Shown here one piece after another: positions 1 to 12,215 of a DNA stretch of 64,000 nt (position 1 is its first letter; every line of letters begins with the position of its first letter). Source of the stretch: Malaya genurostris. Taxonomy: Eukaryota > Arthropoda > Insecta > Diptera > Culicidae. The DNA is taken from contig NC_080572.1 of NCBI RefSeq assembly GCF_030247185.1, positions 117,481,928-117,545,927 on the forward strand, read 5' to 3'. The translations under genes were made by a program, and so were the position numbers. A model generated the notes under the pieces. It did not search any database. It was not told the DNA's origin and saw only the letters and a list, made by a program, of their open reading frames with translations.

Positions 1-356
1 TCTTAGTTTGAGAAAATTGGTTCAGCTATCTCTGATAAACGTTTGTGAAAATTTTATTCCAATTTTTCGGTGCATATCACCCTGTAATTCCGGAACCGGA
101 AGTCGGATTGGGATAAAAGTCAATAACAGTCTATGGAACCATAAGTCCTTACATATGAATTTAAGTTTGTGAAAATAGGTTTAGCTATCTCTGAGAAAAT
201 CGGGTGACATTATTTGGTACTTACACACATACAAACATACTCACACAGAGACATTTTGTGATCTCGACGAACTGAGTCAAATGACATTAAAAAGTTGGTT
301 TTCACAGTGATTGCATAGCCTTCTTATATGAGAAAGGCAAAAATGGTACATAGTGA
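1..356. repeat. end of a GCCTTTCTCATAT-family repeat (partial)
   Basis: This stretch ends in TATGAGAAAGGCAAAAAT and contains the family's stock phrases: CGGAACCGGAAGTCGGAT, AGCTATCTCTGAGAAAAT, a CA-rich stretch of ACACACATACA type, CGACGAACTGAGTC and TTTTCACAGTGATTGCATA. The same order is seen near 36,000-36,385, 42,600-43,400 and 55,070-55,207. No gene is present; the minus-strand reading frame at 324-608 has no recognisable content. The element runs off the left edge. Confidence 0.8.
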
Positions 357-2428
357 CAAAAAAAAAATTGATGACTTTCCTGAACGTGAAAAAGAACTAT
401 AAGAAACACAACTAAGCGAGGATTTGAAGGTTTGAGTCCTGATAACAGACAAATGGAGTATGATCCGAATCATCGAAGCTGCTACTGCTCCGCCAAGAAG
501 GAAGAAACGATCATCGCCACATTGGACTGACTCTGCCAATCTCCCGACACAAACCATGTTGAGCAAACTTGCAGGGAACATCAAACATGTGGTGTTCTTA
601 GCCAACAATCAACGATAAAAGCCTTATCAAAAGAATTATAACCTTCTAAATGATGTTGCTGACTACACGGCTCTTTAAAGCAACATTTCAAACAACTACA
701 ATGTTACAGTGCACATAAACACATACCACAATTCACAAGAAAAGTCGCATAGAAAATATGTGTTCCAATGTGTGCTTATTTAGAGAAAACAACACAATAT
801 TTTAGATTTTGCTAAGCATATGTCACAAAGCTTCGTTTGATAAAGTTTGGTGTCACAAAAACGATGAACGATTCGAATTTACAAGCTGATCAAGGAAAAA
901 CTTAAGGTAAATACCGGAAAGAAAATTAAATTTTCCTTGCTCAAGGCAAACCACTTTTTCTTGTAGGATACGTTTATTTAAGACCGACAGTCAGGATCAA
1001 ACCATTGAACATCTCGTCCAAAATCAATATGTAGGTTACAGTAATCCTCTGAAGCACTTTTGTTGTTACTGTGCTTGAATATTATACAGCAATTTCTGAT
1101 ACTAGTATAGGAATGCGTAGTACGAATATCTGATAAAGAAAGAAATCGATTTTTCGCTTTACCGAATCTGCCTATCGGGATATTTAGAAATCACGATGTT
1201 GTACTCGTCATCATTCGTGGTCAAATAAAAATGTAACCACATTTCCTTTTAACGGATGAATAAAACTCATAGCATTCAATATTTATTGTAAGGATGATTG
1301 ATGGATGATTCTGCTGATTGCTTGGCATGAAAATGATTTCCGCCCATAAATTTAAATCATCACCATATCGATCGCAACCAGTCTGTGCAGATTCATTTCT
1401 CGGCAAAGTGACAGACAATGCGCTAACCTGGCAACTGACGGGAAACAGTCATAAAATATATGAAACTTCGTTAGCAGAAGACCACCCACCAATCCAGCAC
1501 CCTTATGACTTATATGGATTTATATTTATTTTTGCGCAACGAGCAGTGGGACGCACGGATCCAAACAATAATCAACGGTGCCTATTTTCGATGGACTGGA
1601 ATTTTTGCGTCGTTTGAAAGGAAATGCCGCTTGTTTGTTAATAAATAGGGAAATTTGAGGTATATTTCCGGTTATACGTATTTGAATGTGGTGTAATTAT
1701 TTATCTTTTTTTTTCTCTTCGACTGTCATTCGGAGAAATTTTGTTTTTGGATCTCAACGGTGCCATATTAATCTATCTATTTATGAACAAGGTTCATGTG
1801 GTTTTCCTTATAGGCCATCAACTTCTCCAGAAGGTGCTAACATTCTCATTTTTCCTATGTCACATATGCAGCCCAGACAAAATCGGTTATACAAACTTTC
1901 TTATCTCCCGCACCTTGCAGAACTTTTCTTCGAAAGTGAATATCATGTTGATTTCATAAAACTCAGAGAGGTTCAAAGCAGATACGTAGAGGATGCATGC
2001 CTTTGACGGACATCTTCTGGTTTAGTATTCAAATATTAGCATACCCAAAGTAACATGTGTTCGGAAAGTTTCTTCATTTAGTTGCGCTTCTGTCTCCAGC
2101 AGCGAAATCTGTTTGTCAAAATCATCGATTTACTTTCTGGCTCGAAAAGATTTCCTATGAACCTAGTGAGAGTGTTAATTTTTCTACAGTGCCCGTTCTA
2201 AGTATCTTCCATGGGGAAAACAGGCATCTTATTTTTCAGGGAATTAAGGCCTGATCATGAAAAAGATTGGACAATTCTCTTTCAAAGAACGTAGTTCGAA
2301 AAAATCTTGTGATTTTACATCATGCAATATTCACCTAAATGGAACGTTTACTTTCAAAAACATGCATAATTGTGTCGTCATTGCAAACAAGAGCGTAATT
2401 CTTTGAAACAGGAATAAACGAAAAAGAA

Positions 2429-2586
2429 TTAGGGGACGGGTATAGCGTGATGGGATAGTCGATGTCTTTCACGCAGCCCGCCTGGGTTCGATTCCCAACC
2501 TCGCACATAGGGTCAGAAAGATTTTCTGGTCCGAAGAGGCGAATGACCTAAGATCTATAATTGAAACAAAAAAAAAAAAAAAAAAT
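2429..2586 (+). mobile_element. tRNA-derived SINE with 11-bp target duplication
   Basis: A 158-bp insertion is flanked by direct repeats ACGAAAAAGAA (2,418-2,428 and 2,587-2,597). The corresponding site in copy B, near 18,580, has a single uninterrupted ACGAAAAAGAA. Inside are an A-box-like TATAGCGTGATGGG, a B box GGGTTCGATTCCCAA and a 3' poly(A) tail, as expected for a pol III SINE. Related copies lie at 37,889-38,035 and 45,984-46,086. Confidence 0.93.
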
Positions 2587-3959
2587 ACGAAAAAGAAATC
2601 GGTAACAAATGGAACTTCTACTGAGGATTCGAAAATCACAAAGAACGCCCGTTAAGATGAAAGGTGCATATAAATCAATACGGTTAGAAACGAATAGAAT
2701 TTCCGACAGTCATTAATATTCATCTTTTTATATAAGTCATATACAAAACATAGAATTTTACAGATGATTTAACCTCTCTTGCGATGCAATTCATGAAGAC
2801 TTTAGATTACCAAAAATTGTACTAGTTTTGACTGCAATTAGCATTCAGCTAGCAAGTGCGACTGTATGAATTTATATGCACTATTTACCAGGCAAGCAGA
2901 TGTGTGCTTCTGAGTCTCAGTCGATTAACTGACGTACTTTGCGATCCAGTGTTTCTCGCTGTCGGTTTTTTTTCGGTGAATTTCATGTCATGGTATTTCC
3001 CAATCATACATTATTACAAGTTCTTGTACGATGTAAAATCCAATTAGTTAAATTGAAATAGAAATAGTTGAACGAAAATGGTGTGATTTTTCGTTTCGTT
3101 TTTTTTCGATGTGTTGTGGTTATTGTTTCAATATTCATCTCATTAGTTGTTATTTTGCGGGTTACACGACTTTGAATCAACGAATTGTGATTAAATCGAA
3201 TAAAATGCCTTCGCTTCGGCTTTAAGATGCAATACCGCAGAATTGTGCGATACTGCTGTTATAGCAACGCGAAAAACTCAAAGCGATTCCACCATTTTTT
3301 TCATATTACCCTTAAAACCGATGGATCTAGTAGAGACAACAGATCTAACTCTAACCTATGGTTTATGTATATGAGATGACTACTGGAGCTGAGATGAATG
3401 GGGGTACCGTCACCTTATTTAGATTTTTGTTATAGATAATTGTTCATAATTTACAAAAAATATATCGATTTGAAGCGTAATAAGTTTTGAATGTTGAGCA
3501 AATTGCAAAAAAAAATATTTTTTACCCACTTTTTTAAAACAAGTTTGTCGAGAAAAAAAAATTGGCAAACTTTGATGTAGCTTTTGTAAATAATGGAGAA
3601 AAAACATCAATATTAGGTTTTTAACAGAACTATCGTTCAACAAAATAAACTCAAACGTTTTGTGTAATACAAAGCATCATTCGAACAACACTCAATCGTT
3701 ATTGTTAGTGATTACTCGTACACTAGAGCTATAAATCATGAGTAATTATGAATGACTAACATGAGCCTATATACTTATGTATTGACCAACTTGCTATCCA
3801 TATATATGCCTGTTGTTTTTCAATGTTTATCACATTGTTTGTATCACGATAATACTTGGTTTGTAGTTCATTCAGTAGCTGGTCAATGATGAAGTTATAG
3901 TTTTGCTATAAAAATTGCTACAATCTAAAATAATACCTGTTACACCCAAACCTCCGTTT

Positions 3960-4095
3960 ACGAACACTTTTTATACGTAACCTCTTTTTACGTACCTCTT
4001 TTTACGAACCAAATCCCAAATAACGTAAACTTTTTTTACGAACCAAATCCCAAATAACGTAAACTTTTTTTACGAACCTACTTCGTAAAAAAAGG
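3960..4095. repeat. left subterminal 35-bp repeats of the foldback element
   Basis: Tandem copies of a unit containing TTTTTTTACGAACCAAATCC and CAAATAACGTAAAC. The same unit recurs, in the same orientation, at the right end (8,080-8,200). Because the right-end copies are not inverted relative to these, the subterminal repeats do not simply extend the terminal inverted repeat. Confidence 0.85.
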
Positions 4096-4119
4096 TTTTG
4101 TCATTCATCGAAAGTGATT

Positions 4120-5105
4120 TCCGACTCCATGGAAACTACTACAATATTGGTATTTTTGGAAAGGGTTTAAAGAGTAGATTCCGGAAAATGATGTTTGAGG
4201 TATTTTGGAAATCCAAGATGGCGACTTCCGGTTGATTGATATTCCTTGAAAACCCTTACAATATGGGTATTTTCGGAACGGAATTGATGAGTAGATGTCA
4301 GAAAACGATGTTTGAGGTAGTTTTGAAATTCAAGATGGCGACTTCCGGTTTGTTGATATTCTTTGAAAACCTATATAATATGGGTATTTCCGGAACGGGG
4401 TTAATGAGTAGATGTCGGAAAATTATGTTTGAAGTGGTTCTGGAATCCAAGATGGCGACTTCCGGTTTGTGGATATTCCTTGAAAACCCATACAATATGG
4501 GTATTTTCGGAACGGGGTTAATGAGTAGATGTCGGAAAATGATGTTTGAGATGGTTCTGAAATCCAAGAAGTCGACTTCCGGTTTATCGATATTCCTTGA
4601 AAACCCTTGCAATATGGGTATTTTCGGAACGGAATTGATGAGTAGATGTCGGAAAATTATGTTTGAAGTGGTTCTCAAATCCAAGATGGCGACTTCCGGT
4701 GTGTTGATATTCCTTGAAAACCCATACAATATGGATATTTTCGGAACGGAATTGATGAGTAGATGTCAGAAAACGATGTTTGAGGTAGTTTTGAAATTCA
4801 AGATGGCGACTTCCGGTTTGTTGATATTCTTTGAAAACCTATATAATATGGGTATTTCCAGAACGGGTTTAAAGAGTAGATTCCGGAAAATGATATTTGA
4901 GATATTTTGGAAATCCAAGATGGCGACTTCCGGTTGATTGATATTCTTTGAAAACCCATACAATATAGATATTTTCGGAACGGAACTGATGAGTAGATGT
5001 CAGAAAACGATGTTTGAGGTAGTTTTGAAATTCAAGATGGCGACTTCCGGTTTGTTTATATTCCTTGAAAACCCATACAATATGGGTATTTTCGGAACGG
5101 TATAG
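4120..5105 (+). repeat. forward arm: about eight 117-bp tandem units
   Basis: Each unit contains CAAGATGGCGACTTCCGGTT, GATATTCCTTGAAAACCC, ATATGGGTATTTTCGGAAC and TGATGAGTAGATGTC in that order. The unit length is a multiple of three, so a 233-codon frame stays open on the plus strand. The repetitive translation has no protein-like character and I do not call it a gene. Confidence 0.9.
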
Positions 5106-5164
5106 TGTTTTAAAGGAATAAAGAGTTAAAGGAAAATGGCAAGAACTTTCAAAAGATAATAATC

Positions 5165-8075
5165 AACCGGAAGTCACTGTTTTGTATTTCAAAACCACCT
5201 CAAATATAATTTTCCGACGTCTACTTTTAAGTCTTTCCGAAAGTACCCATATTGATTCCATATTGTAAGGGGTTTCAAGGAATATCAACAAATCGGAAGT
5301 TACCATCTTGGATTCAAGAACCACCTCAAACATCGTGTTCTGACAACTAATCATCAATCCCGTTCCGAAAATACCCATATTGTAAGGGTTTCAAGGAATA
5401 TCAAGAAACCGGAAGTTGCCATCTTGGAACTAAGAACCACCTCAAACATTGTTTTCTGACATCTACTCATCGTTCCGAAAATATCCATTATGTAAGGGTT
5501 TTCAAGGAATATCAACAAACCGGAAGTAGCCATCTTGGATTTCAGAACCACTTCAAACATCATTTTCCGACATCTACTCATTAACCCCGTTTCAAAAATA
5601 CCCATATTGTAAGGGTTTTCAAGGAATATCAACAAACCGGAAGTAGCCATCTTGAATTTCAAAACTACTTCGAACATCGTTTTCTGACATCTACTCATCA
5701 ATTCCGTTCCGAAAATACCCATAATGCAAGGGTTTTCAAGGAATATCAACAAACCGTCGCCATCTTGAATTTCAAAACTACCTCAAAAATCGTTTTCTGA
5801 TATCTACTCATTAACCCCGTTCCGAAAATACCCATATTGCAAGTGTTTTCAAGGAATATCAACAAACCGGAAGTCGCCATCTTGAATTTCAAAACTACCT
5901 CAAACATCGTTTTCTGATACCTACTCATTAACCCCGTTCCGAAAATACCCATATTGTAAGGGTTTTCAAGGAATATCAATAAACCGGAAGTCGCCATCTT
6001 GAATTTCAAAACCACCTCAAACATCGTTTTCAGACATCTACTCATCAATTCCGTTCCGAAAATACCCATATTGCAAGGGTTTTCAAGAAATATCAACAAA
6101 CCGGGAGTCGCTATCTTGAATTTCAAAACTACCTCAAACATCGTTTTCTGACATCTACTCATCAATTCCGTTCCGAAAATATCCATAATGCAAGGGTTTT
6201 CAAGGAATATCAACAAACCGTCGCCATCTTGAATTTCAAAACTACCTCAAAAATCGTTTTCTGATATCTACTCATTAACCCCGTTCCGAAAATACCCATA
6301 TTGCAAGTGTTTTCAAGGAATATCAATAAACCGGAAGTCGCCATCTTGAATTTCAAAACCACCTCAAACAAAGTTTTCTGACATCTACTCATCAATTCCG
6401 TTCCGAAAATACCCATATTGCAAGGGTTTTCAAAGAATATCAATAAACCGGAAGTCGCCATCTTGAATTTCAAAACCACCTCAAACAACGTTTTCTGACA
6501 TCTACTCATCAATTCCGTTCTGAAAATACCCATATTGCAAGGGTTTTCAAGAAATATCAACAAACCGGGAGTCGCTATCTTGAATTTCAAAACTACCTCA
6601 AACATCGTTTTCTGACATCTACTCATCAATTCCGTTCCGAAAATACCCATAATGCAAGGGTTTTCAAGGAATATCAACAAACCGTCGCCATCTTGAATTT
6701 CAAAACTACCTCAAAAATCGTTTTCTGATATCTACTCATTAACCCCGTTCCGAAAATACCCATATTGCAAGTGTTTTCAAGGAATATCAATAAACCGGAA
6801 GTCGCCATCTTGAATTTCAAAACCACCTCAAACAAAGTTTTCTGACATCTACTCATCAATTCCGTTCCGAAAATACCCATAATGCAAGGGTTTTCAAGGA
6901 ATATCAATAAACCGGAAGTCGCCATCTTGAATTTCAAAACCACCTCAAACAACGTTTTCTGACATCTACTCATCAATTCCGTTCCGAAAATACCCATATT
7001 GCAAGGGTTTTCAAGAAATATCAACAAACCGGGAGTCGCTATCTTGAATTTCAAAACTACCTCAAACATCGTTTTCTGACATCTACTCATCAATTCCGTT
7101 CCGAAAATACCCATAATGCAAGGGTTTTCAAGGAATATCAACAAACCGTCGCCATCTTGAATTTCAAAACTACCTCAAAAATCGTTTTCTGATATCTACT
7201 CATTAACCCCGTTCCGAAAATACCCATATTGCAAGTGTTTTCAAGGAATATCAATAAACCGGAAGTCGCCATCTTGAATTTCAAAACCACCTCAAACAAA
7301 GTTTTCTGACATCTACTCATCAATTCCGTTCCGAAAATACCCATATTGCAAGGGTTTTCAAAGAATATCAACAAACCGGAAGTCGCCATTTTGAATTTCA
7401 AAACTACCTCAAAAATCGTTTTCTGATATCTACTCATTAACCCCGTTCCGAAAATACCCATATTGCAAGTGTTTTCAAGGAATATCAACAAACCGGAAGT
7501 CGCCATCTTGAATTTCAAAACTACCTCAAACATCGTTTTCTGATACCTACTCATTAACCCCGTTCCGAAAATACCCATATTGCAAGGGTTTTCAAGGAAT
7601 ATCAATAAACCGGAAGTCGCCATCTTGAATTTCAAAACCACCTCAAACATCGTTTTCAGACATCTACTCATCAATTCCGTTCCGAAAATACCCATATTGC
7701 AAGGGTTTTCAAGGAATATCAACAAACCGGAAGTCGCCATCTTGAATTTCAAAACTACCTCAAACATCGTTTTCTGACATCTACTCATCCGTTCCGTTCC
7801 GAAAATATCCATATTGTAAGGGTTTTCAAGGAATATCAAGAAACCGGAAGTCGCCATCTTGGATTTCAGAACCACTTCAAACATCGTTTTCCGACATCTA
7901 CTCATCAATTCCGTTCCGAAGATACCCATATTGTTAGGGGTTTTAGGCAATCTCAATAAACCGGAAGCCGCCATCTTGGATTTTGAAACGAACCCAAACA
8001 TCATTTTCTTGCACTTACTCTTCACATCCGTTCCGAAAATAAACATATGATGCGCGGTTTCCACAATAATCACAC
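5165..8075 (-). repeat. reverse arm: about 25 units of the 117-bp repeat
   Basis: The same unit as 4,120-5,105 in the opposite orientation. From about 5,746 to 7,608 the units are organised as a 464-bp higher-order repeat, whose boundaries recur at about 5,746, 6,210, 6,674 and 7,138. Each block carries the same 6-base loss that turns AAACCGGAAGTCGCC into AAACCGTCGCC. Outer units at both ends of the arm are more diverged than the central ones, as in satellites growing by unequal exchange. Confidence 0.9.
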
Positions 8076-8079
8076 AAAA

Positions 8080-8200
8080 CTTTTTTTACGAACCAAATCC
8101 CAAATAACGTAAACTTTTTTTACGAACCAAATCCCAAATAACGTAAACTTTTTTTACGAACCAAATCCCAAATAACGTAAACTTTTTTTACGAACTACCT
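8080..8200. repeat. right subterminal 35-bp repeats of the foldback element
   Basis: About four tandem copies of ACGTAAACTTTTTTTACGAA plus CCAAATCCCAAATA, just inside the right terminal inverted repeat, in the same orientation as the left-end set. Confidence 0.85.
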
Positions 8201-8449
8201 CTTTTTACGAACCCCCGTTTAGTTCGTAAATGGAGGTTTCGGTGTATACGATATCACACAGCCAGGCTTTATTGCTTCAGCATCATCAAAGCATTGAACT
8301 CCACAGAATTGGACATTATTAGCATTATAAATGACAGTTACTTAGAAAATAAACTCGTTTTTATTTCAACACAAAACCCAATGCTGCATAAATTCGCGTC
8401 ATAATTTTATTTGTAATTTTTGCAGCGCGCAAGCAATAAAAAAAAGGCG

Positions 8450-8995
8450 GAAAAGTCCATATTGCTTCAAATCATAGGTACAAGTAGTTTTTCACTGTTT
8501 TTCGAAGCTATTGTGATTAAGCAATGAGAAATCGTACAGCAAAAGTTTTCCAGACTATAGCTTTCGTACCAAAGTTGATGACTCCTTCTTCTTGCTTCGA
8601 ACCTAGGCAGCTTCTATTTCTTATTTTAAAAACGCTTCATAGCACGAAAACCATTCGACTTTGAAGTGATATCTTATTTGGCCACATCCCGTACTGAAAC
8701 CTCCTTCTTTTGGTGTAAGTTTATCCAAACAGGATATTTTGCTCAACCCGCTTTCGGTTCGTCCTTAAAGCTGTTATCTACATAGATCGCTTACTTATCC
8801 AACTACTCTTGCTATCATTTGTGCACAATATTTCGACGTTTTTCTGCTGAAAGTTCAAGTATCTGGTAGAAAACTGATAAAAAAAAAACAAATAAACGGC
8901 TATACAAATATTGAGAGAAAAGCACAGTACTGATTCTAAATTAATTCGAAATGGTAGCGATTTTCGACCACGTCCATACTTTCTAGGACAGTCTT
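8450..8995 (-). mobile_element. decayed ITmD37E remnant (copy A)
   Basis: The right end CATACTTTCTAGGACAGTCTT followed by TA matches the terminal repeat of the ITmD37E element at 38,225-39,468 (CATACTCTCTGGGACAGTCT). Upstream phrases also match, for example the transposase segment near 8,550 (CCAGACTATAGCTTTCGTACC against CCAGACAATAGCTTTCTTACC at 38,775). The left end is missing and the reading frame is destroyed. The homologous remnant in copy B is 22,765-23,435, so this insertion predates the duplication. Confidence 0.75.
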
Positions 8996-9435
8996 TAGAT
9001 TTACATTGCCATCATAGACAATCGGTGAAGCAAGGTATAGAGATTATTGAGCACTAAGTAATTCAGAAATCGGTTAATTGAAAAATCGATTAGAGTCAAT
9101 ACATTTAAAGTTAAAATGTATGATTGTTTAGGCCACATTCCACTATCACAAATGAACATACCGTCGGTTTGTCGAGTACCTGAATCCCCATTGCCAATCT
9201 GAATACCGTATCAGAATTATAATAAAGTTGTAAATTGTTTCGGTATTTCAACAAAAAAAAATGATAATAGTATACCTTTCCAAACGATAAATATTGGTGG
9301 ATAATTATAATGTAATCAGAAACAGAAATATAAATAATGGTGTTTAATTATTTGTTAAACCACAATTAAAAAAAAGCAAACTTCGTCTACGGTTTTAAAT
9401 CACGAAATAAAGTCGCCAACAAATAGCACCCTCGA

Positions 9436-9618
<183 letters not shown>

Positions 9619-11043
9619 CAAAATGTGAATCTCGCAAACATAGGCATTAGCATCGAGAATTATTTTTGCTTTGTTAGCTCTCACAAAAAACAACTTCGCT
9701 GATTTCTGTAAATCATCTAAATCCAAATCTTAGATCCTACACAAATCTTTAGAAATTTATGAATTTTTCACAGGTTGGTCTCTATCGGGTCATTTATAGT
9801 GTGTGATATTAATACGAACTACCTATCACCACTCCGTTTATATTAAGAAACAGTTTATTCTCGTAAGTGGATATAACACAATTTTCTAAAAAGTAACCAC
9901 ATGAGTTAGTTAGTTCAGATATGATATGTTGAACGGGTGGTGCTAGATGTCCATAAACGCAAAACTCCCCTACTGGATATGGTTCCATTTTTAGCCGAGA
10001 GTTCAATCATATTTTCTCTTCAAGCAGACTTGGAAAACAGTGAAAAGTTTCGCACATATTTACTTTTGATCGAATGAATACCGGGACAAACAGCGCTATT
10101 AGCCGTCAAACTTCCGGTGGATGTATTTTTCAGAAATCTCCCAAGTTTGCATACACTACATTGCCTTCAGCAGTGTAGTTTTGTGTGGCTAACTGTACAT
10201 AGAGTGTGTGGAATTGCACTTGATAATTAACATTTTGTAACTTAATTTGCAATTGAGCTTATGATAACAAAAAATTTACGCGATTGGTTCGACTTTTAAC
10301 ATACTCAGTATTGATAGTTTCTGTGTTTAAACTATTACGAAAATGAGGAAGCAACTGAACGGCATAATGCTCAAATCGGATAAGTGCAACATAATTTGTA
10401 AATGCCGTTTAGGCATTTTTTAAATACAAAAACCGGATAAACGCAGAAACCGGATTGAGTACCTATGTTAAACGGTACACGGGTTTTGCAATGAAAAAAC
10501 ATTTGAAAACTTTCTTTGTCGTGAATACGACCTATGCCTTTTCAAAATTTTTGCTGTACTAGAATGAGCAAAACAAAAATGCGAATATCTCTTGTTGTAT
10601 TTAACGCAGCACATAATTTTTTCTCCATATAATTAAAAATATGTTCTGCAATTTATGAACGTTTGGTATGAACAAGCATTAAGGTGAAATTCAGAGTCAA
10701 AGTAAGGCGTCTAAAATTTCAACCGCATGAATTGAACAAATCATCGTAAAAAGCGTATCGTGCAAAACCGACACATATAAATACGGATTGAGTGCAGTGT
10801 GCTTACGGAATGTTTTGTTCGCTAGTGAAACAGACAGCAAATATGTTCAATTTGTAACCAAAATGTCGTTATAGTTGATTTTCTCGCATGCTGCGAAATT
10901 GTTCATTGTTACAGATGAAATCCTTTGGAATGATGGCAATACTTTTCAAAATATTTGAACAAGATTTTTTTTATTTGGAATTTTTACTGGTTTGTAAGAT
11001 GTTCACTAAAAATATCTAGTTTGTGAAGTGCTTATCATATCAG

Positions 11044-11074
11044 TATATAAATGAGAGTTCGCTTTCACATCTCA
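11044..11074 (+). promoter_or_regulatory. TATA box and initiator-like site before the ORF1-like pseudogene (copy A)
   Basis: TATATAA at 11,044-11,050 lies 30 bp before the A of TCATCC (11,072-11,077), an initiator-like sequence, and about 120 bp before the ATG of the ORF1-like reading frame. The same arrangement and 30-bp spacing are kept in copy B (31,531 to 31,561). The spacing suits a pol II TATA promoter, but use is inferred only. Confidence 0.4.
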
Positions 11075-11166
11075 TCCAAGTCAGTCGACAAAACAAAACC
11101 GTTTGCGTTTCAGGACGAAAGAATCCAAGTACAGTATTGTGTAGTGAACAATAGAACGATCTCGAA

Positions 11167-11935
11167 ATGAGTGAACCAAACGAACTAAAGCTACCGCCGA
11201 CACGAAAGAATACAATTGTTGTTGACTTCAGGCAGTACAAAATCCTACCTTCGATACGAGAACTTAAAGGTTTGCTTAAGGAGCAAATGCATCTTGACAT
11301 TAAACGTGTGCATTTAATTCAATGCAATAAGACAAATAATGTTATTTACATTCAGTTTTATAAAGAGTTGGATGGAATTCAATTCGCAAAAGACAATAAC
11401 AATGTGCACTATGTTGAGCACGAGAACATTAAGTACAACATTCCAGAATATATGGAAAATAGTGCTATAGAAGTGCGTGTGCATGATCTTCCCTCACCGA
11501 TTCATATATTCGCAAAACTATGTCCCAATACGGAGAGATTCTCTCTATCGAGAAAGAAAAGGGGAAGAACTTTTTCCCTGGTATTCTAAATGGCGTACGT
11601 TAATTACGCATACACTTGAAGAAGGCTATACCTTCTTATGTGATTTTCGGTCAAGATACAATAATTCCGTGCAAATTACTTGTTACCTATGACAATCAGA
11701 TGGCCACATGTCAATATTGCCAAAAAGCTGTTCACTACGGTAAGCCATGTGATAAACTGGACAAGGAGACAACTACACCAAAGGACAATGGCGCTTCCTT
11801 CACACCAACCCCAAGCAACCCCAGTACACCTGTGACAGCCGCCAACAACAATGAAGCATCCCCTTCAACGAAACCATTAGTATCCCCTATAGAACAAAGT
11901 ACACCAGCTGCAATTAACAACTTACCCTCCAACAG
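11167..11935 (+). pseudogene. retrotransposon ORF1-like nucleic-acid-binding protein, copy A (frameshifted, truncated)
   Basis: The frame opens at ATG 11,167 with MSEPNELKLPPTRKNTIVVD and continues for 140 codons. The recognisable protein then moves to the -1 frame near 11,500 (segment MSQYGEILSIEKEKGKNFFP), where there is also an in-frame TAA near 11,600. Further on a zinc-knuckle CQYCQKAVHYGKPC (C-x2-C-x4-H-x4-C) is intact, followed by a Pro/Ser/Thr-rich tail. From memory this resembles the abundant ORF1/gag-like proteins of mosquito non-LTR elements, which bind element RNA; I cannot name the family. The Jockey LINE cuts the tail off at 11,935. The copy-B version (31,653-32,677) shares the frameshift, so the gene was already broken before the duplication. 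Confidence 0.75.
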
Positions 11936-12215
11936 TCGGTGTTGAACAGTCGTTCGCACCGCACGCGTATAGCTCTTGGCTCCTGGAATTTTTTTCTGGC
12001 TACCTTGAGTTCCATTGATTCAAGGCTTCAGTCTTTTTCAAGGCTACCTGAATCACTAACTAAGTGACTAAGTGATATTAGAGTGACTAAGTGATACAAA
12101 GAGTGATATTAGAGTGACTAAGAAATTAATCAGCCTTTTTTAAGGCTAGCTAGGAGTCTAATCGAAGACTAATTTAGCCTAGTTAATTTAATTTAAAATT
12201 TCATTAATTTCAAAA

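Larger units (their letters stand above)
3943..8244. mobile_element. 4.3-kb foldback element with satellite-like arms, TA target site
   Basis: Copy B has a single TA at 20,002-20,003, whereas copy A has a 4,302-bp insert bounded by TA (3,941-3,942 and 8,245-8,246). The ends are inverted repeats: CACCCAAACCTCCGTTTACG at left, and the right end reads the same with two changes when reversed. Inside the ends come 35-bp subterminal repeats (ACGAACCAAATCCCAAATA type), then about 8 forward 117-bp units (4,120-5,105), a short unique centre (about 5,106-5,160) and about 25 reverse-oriented units (5,165-8,075). No transposase is present, so it must be non-autonomous. The TA duplication fits mobilisation by a Tc1/mariner-like or similar transposase. 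A decayed relative lies at 51,998-52,930. Confidence 0.9.

Noticed and set aside
2437..2520. Functional tRNA gene
   Set aside because: A and B boxes are present, but the cloverleaf is decayed, a poly(A) tail and target duplication follow, and related copies are truncated: it is a SINE.
7138..8073. Repetitive minus-strand frame of 311 codons (and similar frames at 4,236-6,680)
   Set aside because: The 117-bp unit is divisible by three and happens to lack stops. The 464-bp block shifts the frame, both arms read towards each other, and the translation is a mere unit repeat.
4120..8075. CRISPR-like array
   Set aside because: Units are contiguous 117-bp tandem repeats in two orientations without unique spacers, in eukaryotic DNA.
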